A stretch of 36,250 nt of DNA from Azoarcus sp. L1K30 (GCF_018122735.1 NZ_JAGRRD010000001.1:1010536-1046785), one strand, 5' to 3'; shown: positions 1-8,540, counted from the first letter of the stretch. Translations and numbers: made by a program. The notes: generated from the sequence alone by a model not told the origin.

Positions 1-4
1 TCAT
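1..4 (-). CDS. Start codon of the next gene of the meta-cleavage operon (runs off the window)
   Basis: On the minus strand an ATG at 4-2 sits seven bases downstream of AGGA, a well-placed ribosome binding site. It follows mhpD in the same direction. Only the start codon is visible, so the product cannot be read. In mhp-type operons the next gene is often the acetaldehyde dehydrogenase (mhpF), but that is a guess from family organisation. Bases 5-120 between it and mhpD show no other gene. Confidence 0.35.
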
Positions 5-120
5 GGGGTCGTCCTGTCATGCGAATGCGTTGAGGATGCAGGGCACGCGGCAACCGGCGTGCAACCAGAGGAGAAAGGCGCCGGACAAATCGCCGCGTGC
101 CTGCAATCCGGAAGTTGGTC

Positions 121-909
121 TCAGTCGAAGCGGGCTTCCACGTGGCCCAGGCCATCAATGTCCGCCGCGAAGGACTGCGGCCGCGTCGGATCAACCGCGA
201 CCATCGGCCCCAGCGCACCGGTGAGCACGATGTCCCCGGCCTGCAGCGGCTGACCGACACGCACGAGCACGTCGGCCAGCCACACGGCCGCGTTGAGGGG
301 GTTGCCGAGACAGGCGCGTGCGCTGCCCTCGGACACCGTGCGCCCGTCCTGCTGCATCGTCATCGCACACCGCCCGATGTCGAAACGCCCGGGCGACACC
401 GGATTTCCACCCAGAACGAAGAGGCCGGACGATGCATTGTCGGCAACGGTATCGAAGAGACTGATGCGCCAGTCGGCGATCCGGCTATCCACGATCTCGA
501 TCGCCGGCAGGCAGTAGTCGACGGCACCGAGCACATCCGCATATGTATGGCGTTCGAAGCGCAGGTCCCTGCCAAGCACGAAGGCAATCTCCGCCTCGAC
601 CTTGGGCTGGATGAGCCGGCCCCTTGCCACGGGTTCGGCGTCGCCCACGGCCATGTCGGCGAACAGCATGCCGAAATCCGGCTGATCGACCCCCAGTTGG
701 CGCTGTACTGCCGGCGAGGTCAAGCCGATCTTGCGCCCCACCAGTCGCCGTCCCTGAGCCAACGCACGTTGGGTGTTGTGCAACTGGATCGCATAGGCGG
801 TTTCCGCGGTCGCCTGTCCAACCCGCTCGCGCAGGGGCAAGACGGCTGTGCCGCTGCACGAGGCCTGGTACAAGGCATCGGCCGCGGCAACGATATCAAG
901 CTGAGTCAT
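121..909 (-). CDS. mhpD: 2-keto-4-pentenoate hydratase (MhpD family)
   Basis: A 262-aa protein of the 2-hydroxypenta-2,4-dienoate hydratase / fumarylacetoacetase-like family, cytosolic and metal dependent. It adds water to the dienoate left after meta-cleavage product hydrolysis, giving 4-hydroxy-2-oxovalerate. The length matches E. coli MhpD (about 270 aa). Recognisable stretches are GRKIGLTSPAVQRQLGV near residue 70, the acidic KVEAEIAFVLGRDL around residue 105 and DIVLTGALGPMVAV near the C-terminus. The start ATGACTCAG was chosen over the 75-codon upstream extension because the extension is low-complexity and overlaps mhpB. The gene lies 73 bases downstream of mhpB and is probably co-transcribed with it. 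The family also contains 2-oxo-hept-3-ene-dioate hydratases and oxalocrotonate decarboxylases; MhpD is preferred because of the mhpB and mhpC neighbours. Confidence 0.85.
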   Translation of the reverse strand: MTQLDIVAAADALYQASCSGTAVLPLRERVGQATAETAYAIQLHNTQRALAQGRRLVGRKIGLTSPAVQRQLGVDQPDFGMLFADMAVGDAEPVARGRLIQPKVEAEIAFVLGRDLRFERHTYADVLGAVDYCLPAIEIVDSRIADWRISLFDTVADNASSGLFVLGGNPVSPGRFDIGRCAMTMQQDGRTVSEGSARACLGNPLNAAVWLADVLVRVGQPLQAGDIVLTGALGPMVAVDPTRPQSFAADIDGLGHVEARFD

Positions 910-982
910 TTGAATAGTCCTGTTTGATGGCCGGTCGGATGCCGTACTCCACCGGCAGGCCGACATGACCGTTGCAATACGT

Positions 983-1942
983 TCATTGGGCGCCCGGCCG
1001 AGCAGTCCCGGTGATGGCCCCGAATCCGGCCACCCAGTGCGGAATCGGGCGGTAATAGCGCTCGCGTCCCTCCCATCCCTGCGCACACGCTGCTTCCATT
1101 GCAGCCGCGGCCGCCACCCAGGTCTTGGCTTCATGGGTCGATGCGCCGGCCGCCTGCGTCACTTCGTCGTTGCGGTAGGCGTCGACCGCGCTCCAGTCGC
1201 GTTCGCAGAGTCGGCGCATGAATGCGCGGTCCCAGTCCGGACTCAACGCGTGCAGTGCGCCTTCACCCGCGGCAAATGCCTGGGCGGCCGCCACAGTGCG
1301 TTTCTGCCGTGCATCTCGCGCGTCCGGCGTCGGATTGCGCCCGGCGATCAGCCGTTCGATGACCATCGGGTCGGTCGCGGTGGCAATGGCCGGAATGGGC
1401 GGGTTGTGCGACAAGCCGCCGGAGCCGACGAAAAGCACCCTTTCGTGGGACCGTGAGGCAAAGCGCCCGATCGCCGTACCCAACTGCCGCGCGCGCCTGA
1501 AGCTGACCAGTGGCGGTGCCACTGCGTTGATCATGACGGGGACGACCGGATAGCGATCGAGCGCGCCCGTCATCTCGACCAGCGCCTGCGCGAAGCCGTG
1601 ATCCACCTGCATCCGGTAGGACACGGCGAGATCGATGTCCTCGCCGATGACCGCGCGCGCGCATTGCTCGGCCAGCGTACGTGGCACGTTCAGGTCACCA
1701 CGAGGGGTGGCATAGTCACCCACCGAGGTCGCCATCATCCCGAGGCAGAACTGCGGCATCAGGTCGAGAAAGAAGCCGTTGTAATGATCGGGGGCGAACA
1801 GATAGATCACTTCCGGATCGAAGCGCTCGATCTCGTCACGCACCTGGGCGACGAGCCCCGCCACTTCTGCGACCACCGCGGGCGCCGGATCGAAGTAGCC
1901 CTTCAGCGGGGTGTGCGACATGCACTGCAGCATTGCTTTCAT
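983..1942 (-). CDS. mhpB: 2,3-dihydroxyphenylpropionate 1,2-dioxygenase, class III extradiol (MhpB)
   Basis: A 319-aa Fe(II) ring-cleavage enzyme that opens catechols carrying a propionate-like side chain next to a hydroxyl. The sequence closely follows E. coli MhpB: an N-terminal [12 protein letters not shown], then [24 protein letters not shown] (the DHG histidine is one of the two catalytic acid/base histidines known in MhpB), [12 protein letters not shown] (the second histidine) and a C-terminal [18 protein letters not shown]. The internal ATG at 1942 is taken as the start because it matches the family N-terminus ([10 protein letters not shown]) and has GGGAG eight bases upstream. The 16-codon extension has no family counterpart. 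Only 13 bases separate it from mhpC, so the two are one transcript. The real substrate could be a catechol other than 2,3-dihydroxyphenylpropionate. Confidence 0.9.
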   Translation of the reverse strand: MKAMLQCMSHTPLKGYFDPAPAVVAEVAGLVAQVRDEIERFDPEVIYLFAPDHYNGFFLDLMPQFCLGMMATSVGDYATPRGDLNVPRTLAEQCARAVIGEDIDLAVSYRMQVDHGFAQALVEMTGALDRYPVVPVMINAVAPPLVSFRRARQLGTAIGRFASRSHERVLFVGSGGLSHNPPIPAIATATDPMVIERLIAGRNPTPDARDARQKRTVAAAQAFAAGEGALHALSPDWDRAFMRRLCERDWSAVDAYRNDEVTQAAGASTHEAKTWVAAAAAMEAACAQGWEGRERYYRPIPHWVAGFGAITGTARPGAQ

Positions 1943-1955
1943 CGGGGCACTCCCT

Positions 1956-2852
1956 TCAGCCATCCACGCGAACCGCTTCGGGAACGGCACCGCCGAGGAG
2001 GAAGGCCAGATGGATCCGGTTGAAGGTGCCGGGATCCTCGAACTGGGGCCAATGCCCGCACCCCTCCATCACGGTAAACAGCGCGCCGGGAATCATCGAC
2101 GCGATGCGCCGTCCTTCGGTGACATCCGCAGTGGGGTCGTCGGAGGTCCACAGCACCAGAGTGGGCGCAGCGATCCGGGCGTAGTCGGCAGTACCGATCA
2201 AGTTACGCAGACGGGTTTCCATGTCCTGCAGCACCATGTTGTGCTTCATGCCCTCGGCCATGCCCGGCTGCGCATAGATGGCCTGGCGGGTCGCGATCAG
2301 ATCGTCGTAGGCCTTGGACTTGTCGGCCATCAGCCATTCGACCCGCGCCTTGATGAAGTCCCAAGATGGATCGTTTGCCGCCTGCAGCGACAGCGTCTTG
2401 AGCCGCGCCATCACCACCGGGTCGGCCTGTGAGCCACCCGCGGTGTTCAACACCAGGCGCTCGACCCGCTCGGGGTAGTCAATGGCCATGCGCGCTGCCA
2501 CCCAGCCGCCCAGGGATTCACCGGAAAAACTCGCGCGCTCGATCTTCTGCGCATCCATGAAGCGCAGCACATGCTCGATATAGGCCGGGATCTCGAGATC
2601 CCGGGTGGCGGGCGAGGACCAGCCATGTCCGATCATGTCGATCGCCCAGGTGGAGAAATGCATGCCGTGCGCCTTGAGGTTGCGTACGTAGGCCTCGGCA
2701 TGTCCGCCCACGCCATGCAACATGATCAGGGCAGGATTCGCACGATCGCCGCTGTGCAGATAGCGGGTATTGACGCCACCGGCGTCGGTCCAGCCCTGAC
2801 AGAAACTCGTCTGGCGAAGTTCGGCCCAGATACTCTGGTAGGAAGGGGTCAC
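1956..2852 (-). CDS. mhpC: Meta-cleavage product hydrolase (MhpC-like alpha/beta hydrolase)
   Basis: A 298-aa alpha/beta-hydrolase that cleaves the C-C bond of the 6-oxo-dienoate produced by the extradiol dioxygenase, giving a short dienoate and the side-chain acid. The oxyanion motif HGVGG is at residues 46-50, the nucleophile elbow GESLGG carries Ser113, the acid is Asp238 or Asp239 in LWTSDDPT, and the catalytic His267 lies in GCGHWPQFE. The length agrees with MhpC and BphD enzymes. The start is GTG, supported by AGGAG nine bases upstream. It is the first recognised gene of the minus-strand operon and is divergent from the ior operon across about 740 bases. The substrate specificity cannot be read from the sequence. 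Confidence 0.85.
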   Translation of the reverse strand: MTPSYQSIWAELRQTSFCQGWTDAGGVNTRYLHSGDRANPALIMLHGVGGHAEAYVRNLKAHGMHFSTWAIDMIGHGWSSPATRDLEIPAYIEHVLRFMDAQKIERASFSGESLGGWVAARMAIDYPERVERLVLNTAGGSQADPVVMARLKTLSLQAANDPSWDFIKARVEWLMADKSKAYDDLIATRQAIYAQPGMAEGMKHNMVLQDMETRLRNLIGTADYARIAAPTLVLWTSDDPTADVTEGRRIASMIPGALFTVMEGCGHWPQFEDPGTFNRIHLAFLLGGAVPEAVRVDG

Positions 2853-2978
2853 AGATTGGATCTCCTGAATTCCGACGTGACGCGGTCATGCGCAGACCGG
2901 CGTTCGCCGGTCACGCTCAGTCACAGGGAAACGTTTTGAAATGGCGCCGTCGCCATCGTCACGGCGCCGGCATCGCGC

Positions 2979-3095
2979 TCAGTCGTCGATCTGTTCGACG
3001 AAGTAGCCAGGCGGCTTGCCCGCGCCACCCCGGCAACGCTTCCATGAGCCACATCCTAGGCACCCCTCAATCACCACGCGCTCCAATGCGGACAC
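2979..3095 (-). CDS. Possible short Cys-rich ORF or decayed gene remnant upstream of mhpC
   Basis: A minus-strand frame of 38 codons, opening with GTG after an in-frame TAA, contains VIEGCLGCGSWKRC and ends GYFVEQIDD. The last dozen codons are GC-rich at the third position, as in neighbouring genes, while the first part is not. That looks like the surviving end of a lost gene. A second minus-strand frame just upstream (3067-3294) also has protein-like composition and could be joined by a frameshift. No family was recognised, and chance cannot be excluded. Confidence 0.15.
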   Translation of the reverse strand: MSALERVVIEGCLGCGSWKRCRGGAGKPPGYFVEQIDD

Positions 3096-3458
3096 CGTTT
3101 ATCCCCACAGCGCACAATTCGGAACGCGTGCCGCCTTCGCCCCACAAGCCGAAAAACACCACGCGAAGATCGTCCCCAGCCGGGTAATGCAGTACAGGGA
3201 TAAGACCTGCAGCCCGCGGATAGTGCGATCCGGTCACCTTCCCTAGCCTCGGCATCTGCGGACCTTCGATCCGTAGAACACCTCGTCCATTCATGCCCCT
3301 TCACGGTGCATGAACGGACGGCTATTGCTGCAAGCGCAGCAAGGCTGCTGCACAACTCTCGACTAAACAATGCCTTGCCAGCAGCACCGGCATGGTGCAT
3401 TGCCGCACCACAATTGAAATGCTATTCCACTGATTTTTCGTGGTATTTTTTTACTTCC

Positions 3459-3470
3459 ATGAAATTTCAT
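3459..3470. promoter_or_regulatory. Perfect 12-base palindrome ATGAAATTTCAT, candidate operator
   Basis: The palindrome ends eight bases before the -35 box of the ior promoter and sits in the AT-rich part of the divergent region. A second, imperfect inverted repeat (ACAAT, three bases, ATTGT; 3482-3494) lies inside the promoter spacer. This placement suits a dimeric regulator such as a MarR- or IclR-type protein, but no regulator gene adjoins the operon in this window. Confidence 0.5.
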
Positions 3471-3478
3471 ACTTTCCA

Positions 3479-3507
3479 TTGACAATCTAATTGTTCATTT
3501 CTAAAGT
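3479..3507 (+). promoter_or_regulatory. Sigma-70-type promoter for the ior catabolic operon
   Basis: A perfect -35 TTGACA (3479-3484) is followed by exactly 17 bases and a -10 TAAAGT (3502-3507; four of six consensus bases). It reads toward the leader ORF at 3595, leaving a 5' UTR of about 80 bases. A near-consensus core promoter next to a palindrome is what one expects of a repressed operon rather than one needing an activator. Confidence 0.65.
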
Positions 3508-3594
3508 AGTTACTGACAGCGAAGTGTCGCCCCTCGAAATGCTGCAACGCACCACCCACTCGATGACGCGGCACCTCGTAAAAGGAGAAAAATC

Positions 3595-3663
3595 ATGGTC
3601 TGCCCCGTACAGAAAACTGCCTCGATCAGCACCACCTCTTCGCTGGAGGTGAGCCGTGGCTGA
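3595..3663 (+). CDS. 22-aa leader ORF overlapping iorA
   Basis: An ATG preceded by AAAGGAGA, the strongest ribosome binding site in this stretch, opens a 22-codon frame beginning MVCPVQKTAS. It ends with TGA at 3661-3663, inside iorA (GTG at 3656), so the two overlap by eight bases in different frames. The geometry suggests translational coupling or a leader peptide controlling iorA. No family was recognised. The codons are rich in Ser and Thr with one Cys, so it is not an obvious amino-acid attenuator. Confidence 0.45.
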   Translation: MVCPVQKTASISTTSSLEVSRG

Positions 3664-5881
3664 ACGTTCGTTCAAGAAGGAAGTCCAGCAACTGCGCATC
3701 CCCGCCGGCGAGGAATTTCGCGGTGAGGGCATCCTCGCCATCACCAAGGGCCTGCTGCAGGCGGGTGTCGGCTATGTCGGCGGCTACCAGGGCTCGCCGA
3801 TCTCGCACCTGATGGATGTGCTGGCGGACGCCAACGAGATCCTCGAAGAGCTCGACATCCACTTCGAGACCAGCGCCTCGGAAGCGACGGCCGCGGCCAT
3901 GCTCGCCGCGTCGGTGATGTATCCGATCCGTGGCGCAGTGACGTGGAAATCCACCGTCGGCACCAACGTCGCCTCCGACGCCTTGGCCAACCTTGCCTCC
4001 GGCGGGGTGACCGGTGGCGCACTGATCATCATCGGCGAGGACTACGGCGAAGGCTCGTCGATCATGCAGGAGCGCTCGCACGCGTTTGCGATGAAGTCCC
4101 AGATGTGGTTGCTGGACCCGCGCCCCAATCTCGAGTCCATCGTCAAATCGGTGGAGGACGGCTTCGAGCTGTCGGAGGCCAGCAACACCCCGGTCATGCT
4201 GCAGGTGCGCATCCGTTCCTGCCATGTCCATGGCCGCTTCATCACCAAGGAGAACAAGCGCCCGCGCTACACGCTGAAGCAGGCGCTGGAAAATCCGGTG
4301 CGCGACACCAGCCGCATCGTGCTGCCACCGGCCTCCTTCGGACACGAGCAGGAGAAGATCCAGCAACGCTGGCCGGCCGCGGTGAAGTTCATCCGCGACA
4401 ATAAGCTCAACGAATTCTTCGACGGCGATTTCAACGACATCGGCCTGATCCTGCAGGGCGGTCTCTACAACGGCGTGATCCGGGCGCTGCAACTGCTCGG
4501 GCTGGCTGACGCCTTCGGCAACAGCCGCATTCCGATGTACGTGATGAACGTCACCTATCCGGTGATCGACGAAGAGGTCGTCCAGTTCTGCGAAGGCAAG
4601 CGCGCCGTGCTGCTGCTCGAGGAAGGCCAACCCGACTACATCGAGCAGAACCTGCACGCCATCCTGCGCAAGGCCGGCGTGTCGACCCATCTGTCGGGCA
4701 AGGATGTGCTGCCGATGGCGGGCGAGTACACCACGGCGGCGATGAAGAACGGCATCGAAAGCTTTCTCCGCGCACGGCAGCCGGACGCGCTGGCCACGCA
4801 TTCTTCGATCGCGGCGGATGAGGCCGGCGAGGCATCGATGGCCGTCCATGTCGGTGCACCGCCCGCCGCGTCCACTCCGCGTCCCGCCGCCGTGCCCATG
4901 ACCTTCCACCCCAAGGTCAAGGCCTTGGCCGAGGTCGTCCCGGCGCGCCCGGCGGGCTTCTGTACCGGCTGTCCTGAGCGGCCGATCTTTGCCGCGATGA
5001 AGCTGGCGCAGGCCGATCTCGGACAGCACCATGTTTCGTGCGACATCGGTTGCCATCTGTTTTCCATCCTGCCGCCGTTCAACCTAGGCGCAACGACGAT
5101 GGGCTACGGCCTGGGCGCCGCATCGAGCTCGGCCTTCAACGTCAAGACCGGCAAGCGTTCGATCTCGGTGATGGGCGATGGCGGCTTCTGGCACAACGGC
5201 CTCACCTCCGGCATCGGCAATGCGGTGTTCAACAAGAACGACGGCGTGATCATCATCGTCGACAACTACTACTCGTCGGCAACCGGCGGCCAGGACATCC
5301 TGTCGTCGCGCGCGGAAAACGCCGACCGTGCAACAAAGAACCCGATCGAGCACGCCATCCGCGGTGCCGGCGTGAAATGGATCCGCACCATCGACCGCAC
5401 CTATGACGTGGCGAAGATGCGCGACACCCTCGAGGAAGCGCTGACCACCACCACCGACGGCCCCAAGGTCATCATTGCCCAGTCCGAATGCATGCTGAAC
5501 AAGCAGCGCCGGATCAAGCCGCTGTTCAACAAGGCGGTGAAGGACGGCAAGCGCATGGTCAAGGAGCGCTTCGGCGTCGATCCCGACGTGTGCACCGGCG
5601 ATCACGCCTGCATCCGGCTGTCCGGCTGTCCTTCGCTGTCCGTCAAGGACAGCGGCGACCCGCTCAAGGAAGACCCGGTCGCCCACGTCGACAACAGCTG
5701 TGTCGGCTGCGGTAACTGCGGCGAAGTCGCGGAGGCGGCCGTGCTGTGCCCCTCCTTTTACCGGGCAGACATCATCCACAACCCGAGTGGCGCCGACCGC
5801 TTCCTCGGCAAGCTCCGTTCGGCCGTCATCGGCTTCCTGCAACGCCGCCGCGCGGCACGCCAGACGCGCTTCGCGCTGTGA
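3656..5881 (+). CDS. iorA: Indolepyruvate (arylpyruvate) ferredoxin oxidoreductase, alpha subunit (IorA)
   Basis: A 741-aa thiamine-diphosphate subunit of a 2-oxoacid:ferredoxin oxidoreductase. The family decarboxylates aryl-2-oxo acids oxidatively with CoA to acyl-CoA, passing electrons to ferredoxin. An N-terminal pyrimidine-binding domain (about 20-200) contains YQGSPISHL. The TDP/Mg motif runs from GDGG (507-510) to DNYY (536-539). The C-terminus has a ferredoxin-like region with Cys646, 652 and 658, then CVGCGNC (682-688) and Cys698, consistent with Fe-S clusters. The start is GTG with GGAGG six bases upstream. It is followed after 14 bases by iorB. In the proposed pathway it would act on isatinate (2-aminophenylglyoxylate) or on indolepyruvate; the sequence cannot decide between these. 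Confidence 0.88.
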   Translation: MAERSFKKEVQQLRIPAGEEFRGEGILAITKGLLQAGVGYVGGYQGSPISHLMDVLADANEILEELDIHFETSASEATAAAMLAASVMYPIRGAVTWKSTVGTNVASDALANLASGGVTGGALIIIGEDYGEGSSIMQERSHAFAMKSQMWLLDPRPNLESIVKSVEDGFELSEASNTPVMLQVRIRSCHVHGRFITKENKRPRYTLKQALENPVRDTSRIVLPPASFGHEQEKIQQRWPAAVKFIRDNKLNEFFDGDFNDIGLILQGGLYNGVIRALQLLGLADAFGNSRIPMYVMNVTYPVIDEEVVQFCEGKRAVLLLEEGQPDYIEQNLHAILRKAGVSTHLSGKDVLPMAGEYTTAAMKNGIESFLRARQPDALATHSSIAADEAGEASMAVHVGAPPAASTPRPAAVPMTFHPKVKALAEVVPARPAGFCTGCPERPIFAAMKLAQADLGQHHVSCDIGCHLFSILPPFNLGATTMGYGLGAASSSAFNVKTGKRSISVMGDGGFWHNGLTSGIGNAVFNKNDGVIIIVDNYYSSATGGQDILSSRAENADRATKNPIEHAIRGAGVKWIRTIDRTYDVAKMRDTLEEALTTTTDGPKVIIAQSECMLNKQRRIKPLFNKAVKDGKRMVKERFGVDPDVCTGDHACIRLSGCPSLSVKDSGDPLKEDPVAHVDNSCVGCGNCGEVAEAAVLCPSFYRADIIHNPSGADRFLGKLRSAVIGFLQRRRAARQTRFAL

Positions 5882-5895
5882 GGAAAGAGACAGAC

Positions 5896-7500
5896 ATGAA
5901 AACCAACATCGTTCTGCACCCCGGCACCCCGATCAAGATCGCCATCCTCGCCATGGGCGGCCAGGGCGGCGGCGTGCTCGCCGACTGGATCGTCGAGATG
6001 GCCGAAAAGGCAGGCTGGTGGGCTCAGACCACATCCGTGCCAGGCGTCGCCCAGCGTACTGGCGCCACCATCTATTACCTCGAACTGCTGCCCGAAAGCG
6101 CAGCCCATGCCGCCGGCAAACCGCCCACGCTGGCCATGATGCCGACCCCGGGCGATGTGGATCTGGTCGTGGCGGCCGAACTGATGGAGGCCGGGCGTGC
6201 GATGCAGCGCGGCCTCGTGTCGCCAGATCGCACCACCTTGATCACCTCCAGCCACCGCAGCTATGCGGTGGGCGAAAAGGCTGCACTGGGCAACGGCATC
6301 GCTGATCCCAACAAGGTCATCGACGCCGGCCGGGAAGCGGCAAAACGCCTGATGTGCTTCGACCTGCAGGAGATGGCGGAAAAGGCCGGCAGCGTAATCT
6401 CCGCCAGCCTGTTTGGTGCTATTGCGGGTGCGGGTGCGCTGCCCTTTCCCCGTGAAGCGTTCGAGGACACCATCCGCCACGGCGGCAAGGGCGCCGACGC
6501 GAGCCTGCGCGCCTTCGCGCTCGGCTTCGACGCTGCGGCAACAGCCCCGGCCGCGCCCGCCCCCATCGACACCACACGCCCGCAACCCGATGTACCCGAG
6601 CGCGCGGCAGATCCTCAGGTGCAAGCGCTGCTGGAAAAGGTCAAAGCGGGCTTCCCGCCCGACACGCAAGGCATGCTCGTCGCAGGCCTGCGGCGGCTAC
6701 TCGACTACCAGGACGTGGAATACGCGGCCGAGTACCTGCAGAAATGCACCGAGCTGCACGCCCTCGATGCCCGCCACGGCGGCGAAGCGAACGACTGGGC
6801 CTTGACCCGCGCCGCAGCCCATCGGCTGGCGGTCGCCATGAGCTACGACGATGTGATCCGGGTCGCCGACCTCAAGACCCGCGGCTCCCGCTTCGAGCGC
6901 GTGCGCCAGGAAGTGAGCGCCAGGACCGACCAGCTGGTCTACACCACCGAGTACATGCATCCACGCCTGGAAGAGATCTGCGGCACCCTGCCCACCGCGC
7001 TCGGGCGCTGGCTGGAACAGTCCAGGGGCGTCGGCGGTTTCATCAAGCGACACATGGAAAAGGGCCGTCGCGTGCAAAGCGGCACGCTGACCTGGTTCCT
7101 GGCGCTGTATGCGCTGTCCGGCATGCGCCGCTTCCGCCGCAGCCTGCTGCGTCACCAGATCGAGACCGCGCAGATCAGGGACTGGCTCGAGCGCGTGACG
7201 CGCCTCGCAGGCAACGGCAACTACGGCCTGGCGGTCGAGGTGCTGCATTGCCGCCGCATCGTCAAGGGCTACAGCGGCACCCATGACCGAGGCGACAAGC
7301 GCTTTGCCAGCCTGATGCGGGCGGCCGACCAGCTCGCCGGACGCAAGGACGGCGCAGACACCTTGCACAAGCTGCTCAAGGCAGCGATGGCGGACGAAGA
7401 AGGTCGCCAGTTGGAAACACAACTCGGCATGCTGATCGGTGCCGGGGCGAGCACGACGGCACCGCACGACGGCGCCAGCTTCAGTCGCCAGGCAGCCTGA
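5896..7500 (+). CDS. iorB: Indolepyruvate ferredoxin oxidoreductase, beta subunit with large C-terminal extension
   Basis: A 534-aa protein. The first 220 residues are the gamma-domain-type subunit of 2-oxoacid:ferredoxin oxidoreductases, with the glycine-rich ILAMGGQGGGVLADW near residues 16-30 and TSVPGVAQRTGATIYY, typical of IorB. Classical archaeal IorB is about 200 aa. Here a Pro/Ala-rich linker (about 220-245) leads into an additional helical domain of nearly 300 residues (contains YTTEYMHPRLEEICGTLP), like the DUF6537-type extension of long proteobacterial homologues. The role of that domain is unknown to me. The gene sits between iorA and the oxygenase reductase in the same operon. 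The start ATG has GAAAGAGA nearby. Confidence 0.85.
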   Translation: MKTNIVLHPGTPIKIAILAMGGQGGGVLADWIVEMAEKAGWWAQTTSVPGVAQRTGATIYYLELLPESAAHAAGKPPTLAMMPTPGDVDLVVAAELMEAGRAMQRGLVSPDRTTLITSSHRSYAVGEKAALGNGIADPNKVIDAGREAAKRLMCFDLQEMAEKAGSVISASLFGAIAGAGALPFPREAFEDTIRHGGKGADASLRAFALGFDAAATAPAAPAPIDTTRPQPDVPERAADPQVQALLEKVKAGFPPDTQGMLVAGLRRLLDYQDVEYAAEYLQKCTELHALDARHGGEANDWALTRAAAHRLAVAMSYDDVIRVADLKTRGSRFERVRQEVSARTDQLVYTTEYMHPRLEEICGTLPTALGRWLEQSRGVGGFIKRHMEKGRRVQSGTLTWFLALYALSGMRRFRRSLLRHQIETAQIRDWLERVTRLAGNGNYGLAVEVLHCRRIVKGYSGTHDRGDKRFASLMRAADQLAGRKDGADTLHKLLKAAMADEEGRQLETQLGMLIGAGASTTAPHDGASFSRQAA

Positions 7501-7545
7501 TCCGCGACAGACGGAAAACACGGGACGAGAGAGGACGACACGCAC

Positions 7546-8523
7546 ATGCAAGCACTGGAACTCATCATCAGCGATATCCGCGCGGAAACGCCGCTGATTC
7601 GCACCCTTCACCTGCGGGCACCGGGGGGGAATTCCCTCCCTCCGTTTTCCCCCGGTGCCCACTTGCGGGTGAGCATACCCGGCCTGGCAGACGCGCGTTG
7701 TTACTCCCTCGTCACCTTTGCGACGGACGCGGCAGGTTTCGATGCGCCGCCATCCTACCGCCTCGGCGTTCGCCTCGAGGCCGACAGCAGTGGCGGCTCC
7801 CGCTACATGCATGGCCTCGCGGTGGGCGATACGATCAGCGTCACCGGTCCGAAGAATGACTTTCCGCTGCACGCCGCGACAGCCGGCGAAGCTGAAACCG
7901 TGCTCATAGCCGGCGGCATCGGCATCACCCCGATCGCATCGATGGCCTCCGCACTGCAGGCCGCAGGACGGCCATGGTCCATGCACTACAGCGGCCGCAG
8001 CATCGATCAGCTCGCCTTCAGGGACGAACTCGCCACGCTCGCCGGTTCCGCATTGCACCTGCACGCAGACGACGATCCTGACACACGACTCGACATCGGC
8101 TCACTGCTCGACCATCTGTCGCCCTCGCAACACCTGTACGTGTGCGGTCCAAAGGGCATGATCGACGCGGTGATCGACGGCGCCAGGACCCGCGGCTGGC
8201 CCGCCTCCCACGTGCATTTCGAACTCTTCGCCGCCGCCGCACCGCTCGCAGGCGACCGACCCTTCGAGCTCGAACTGCGCCAGAGCGGCCAGGTGCTCAC
8301 CGTTCCCGCCGACAAGACCATCCTCGAGGTGCTCGAGGAAGCCGGCTGCGATCCGATGTACGACTGCAAGCGCGGCGAGTGCGGCGTGTGCACGGCCACC
8401 GTGCTCGAGGGCGAGCCGGAACACCGCGACTACTTCCTGTCCGACGCCGAGAAGGCGAGCGGCAAATTGATCCAGATCTGCATCTCGCGGGCCAAATCGG
8501 CCCGTCTGGTGCTCGATCTCTGA
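7546..8523 (+). CDS. Phthalate-dioxygenase-reductase-type electron-transfer protein (FMN / plant-type 2Fe-2S)
   Basis: A 325-aa reductase that carries electrons from NAD(P)H to a Rieske oxygenase. The order of domains is that of phthalate dioxygenase reductase and VanB: an N-terminal flavin barrel with ARCYSLVTFA (about residues 46-55), an NAD(P)-binding domain with GGIGITPIAS (about 123-132), and a C-terminal plant-type 2Fe-2S ferredoxin domain with CKRGECGVCTA and a last cysteine in LIQICISRAK. It lies 17 bases before the Rieske alpha gene, its evident partner. PDR-type reductases usually serve single-subunit oxygenases, so pairing with an alpha/beta enzyme is slightly unusual. By position it would match the protein I recall as IadC in the Variovorax auxin locus. 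Confidence 0.88.
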   Translation: MQALELIISDIRAETPLIRTLHLRAPGGNSLPPFSPGAHLRVSIPGLADARCYSLVTFATDAAGFDAPPSYRLGVRLEADSSGGSRYMHGLAVGDTISVTGPKNDFPLHAATAGEAETVLIAGGIGITPIASMASALQAAGRPWSMHYSGRSIDQLAFRDELATLAGSALHLHADDDPDTRLDIGSLLDHLSPSQHLYVCGPKGMIDAVIDGARTRGWPASHVHFELFAAAAPLAGDRPFELELRQSGQVLTVPADKTILEVLEEAGCDPMYDCKRGECGVCTATVLEGEPEHRDYFLSDAEKASGKLIQICISRAKSARLVLDL

Positions 8524-8540
8524 CCACGAGGGGCGAGCAA

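Larger units (their letters stand above)
2853..3594. other. Divergent intergenic region between mhpC and the ior operon
   Basis: About 740 bases separate the divergent mhp and ior operons. The 2853-3300 part holds a perfect GC hairpin at 2895-2912 (eight-base arms, no T-run, so not a good terminator) and the doubtful Cys-rich frame described separately. From about 3400 to 3510 the composition turns strongly AT-rich, with a sigma-70-like promoter and a palindrome listed below. No convincing long gene is present on either strand. The promoter of the mhp operon was not located. Confidence 0.6.

Noticed and set aside
2895-2912. Perfect GC hairpin between the divergent operons, considered as terminator
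   Set aside because: No T-run on either side, and no gene clearly ends there.
3626-5056. 476-codon open frame on the minus strand
   Set aside because: It is the antisense shadow of iorA; high GC leaves long open frames opposite real genes. Its composition (His/Arg/Asp/Gly-rich) is typical of such shadows.
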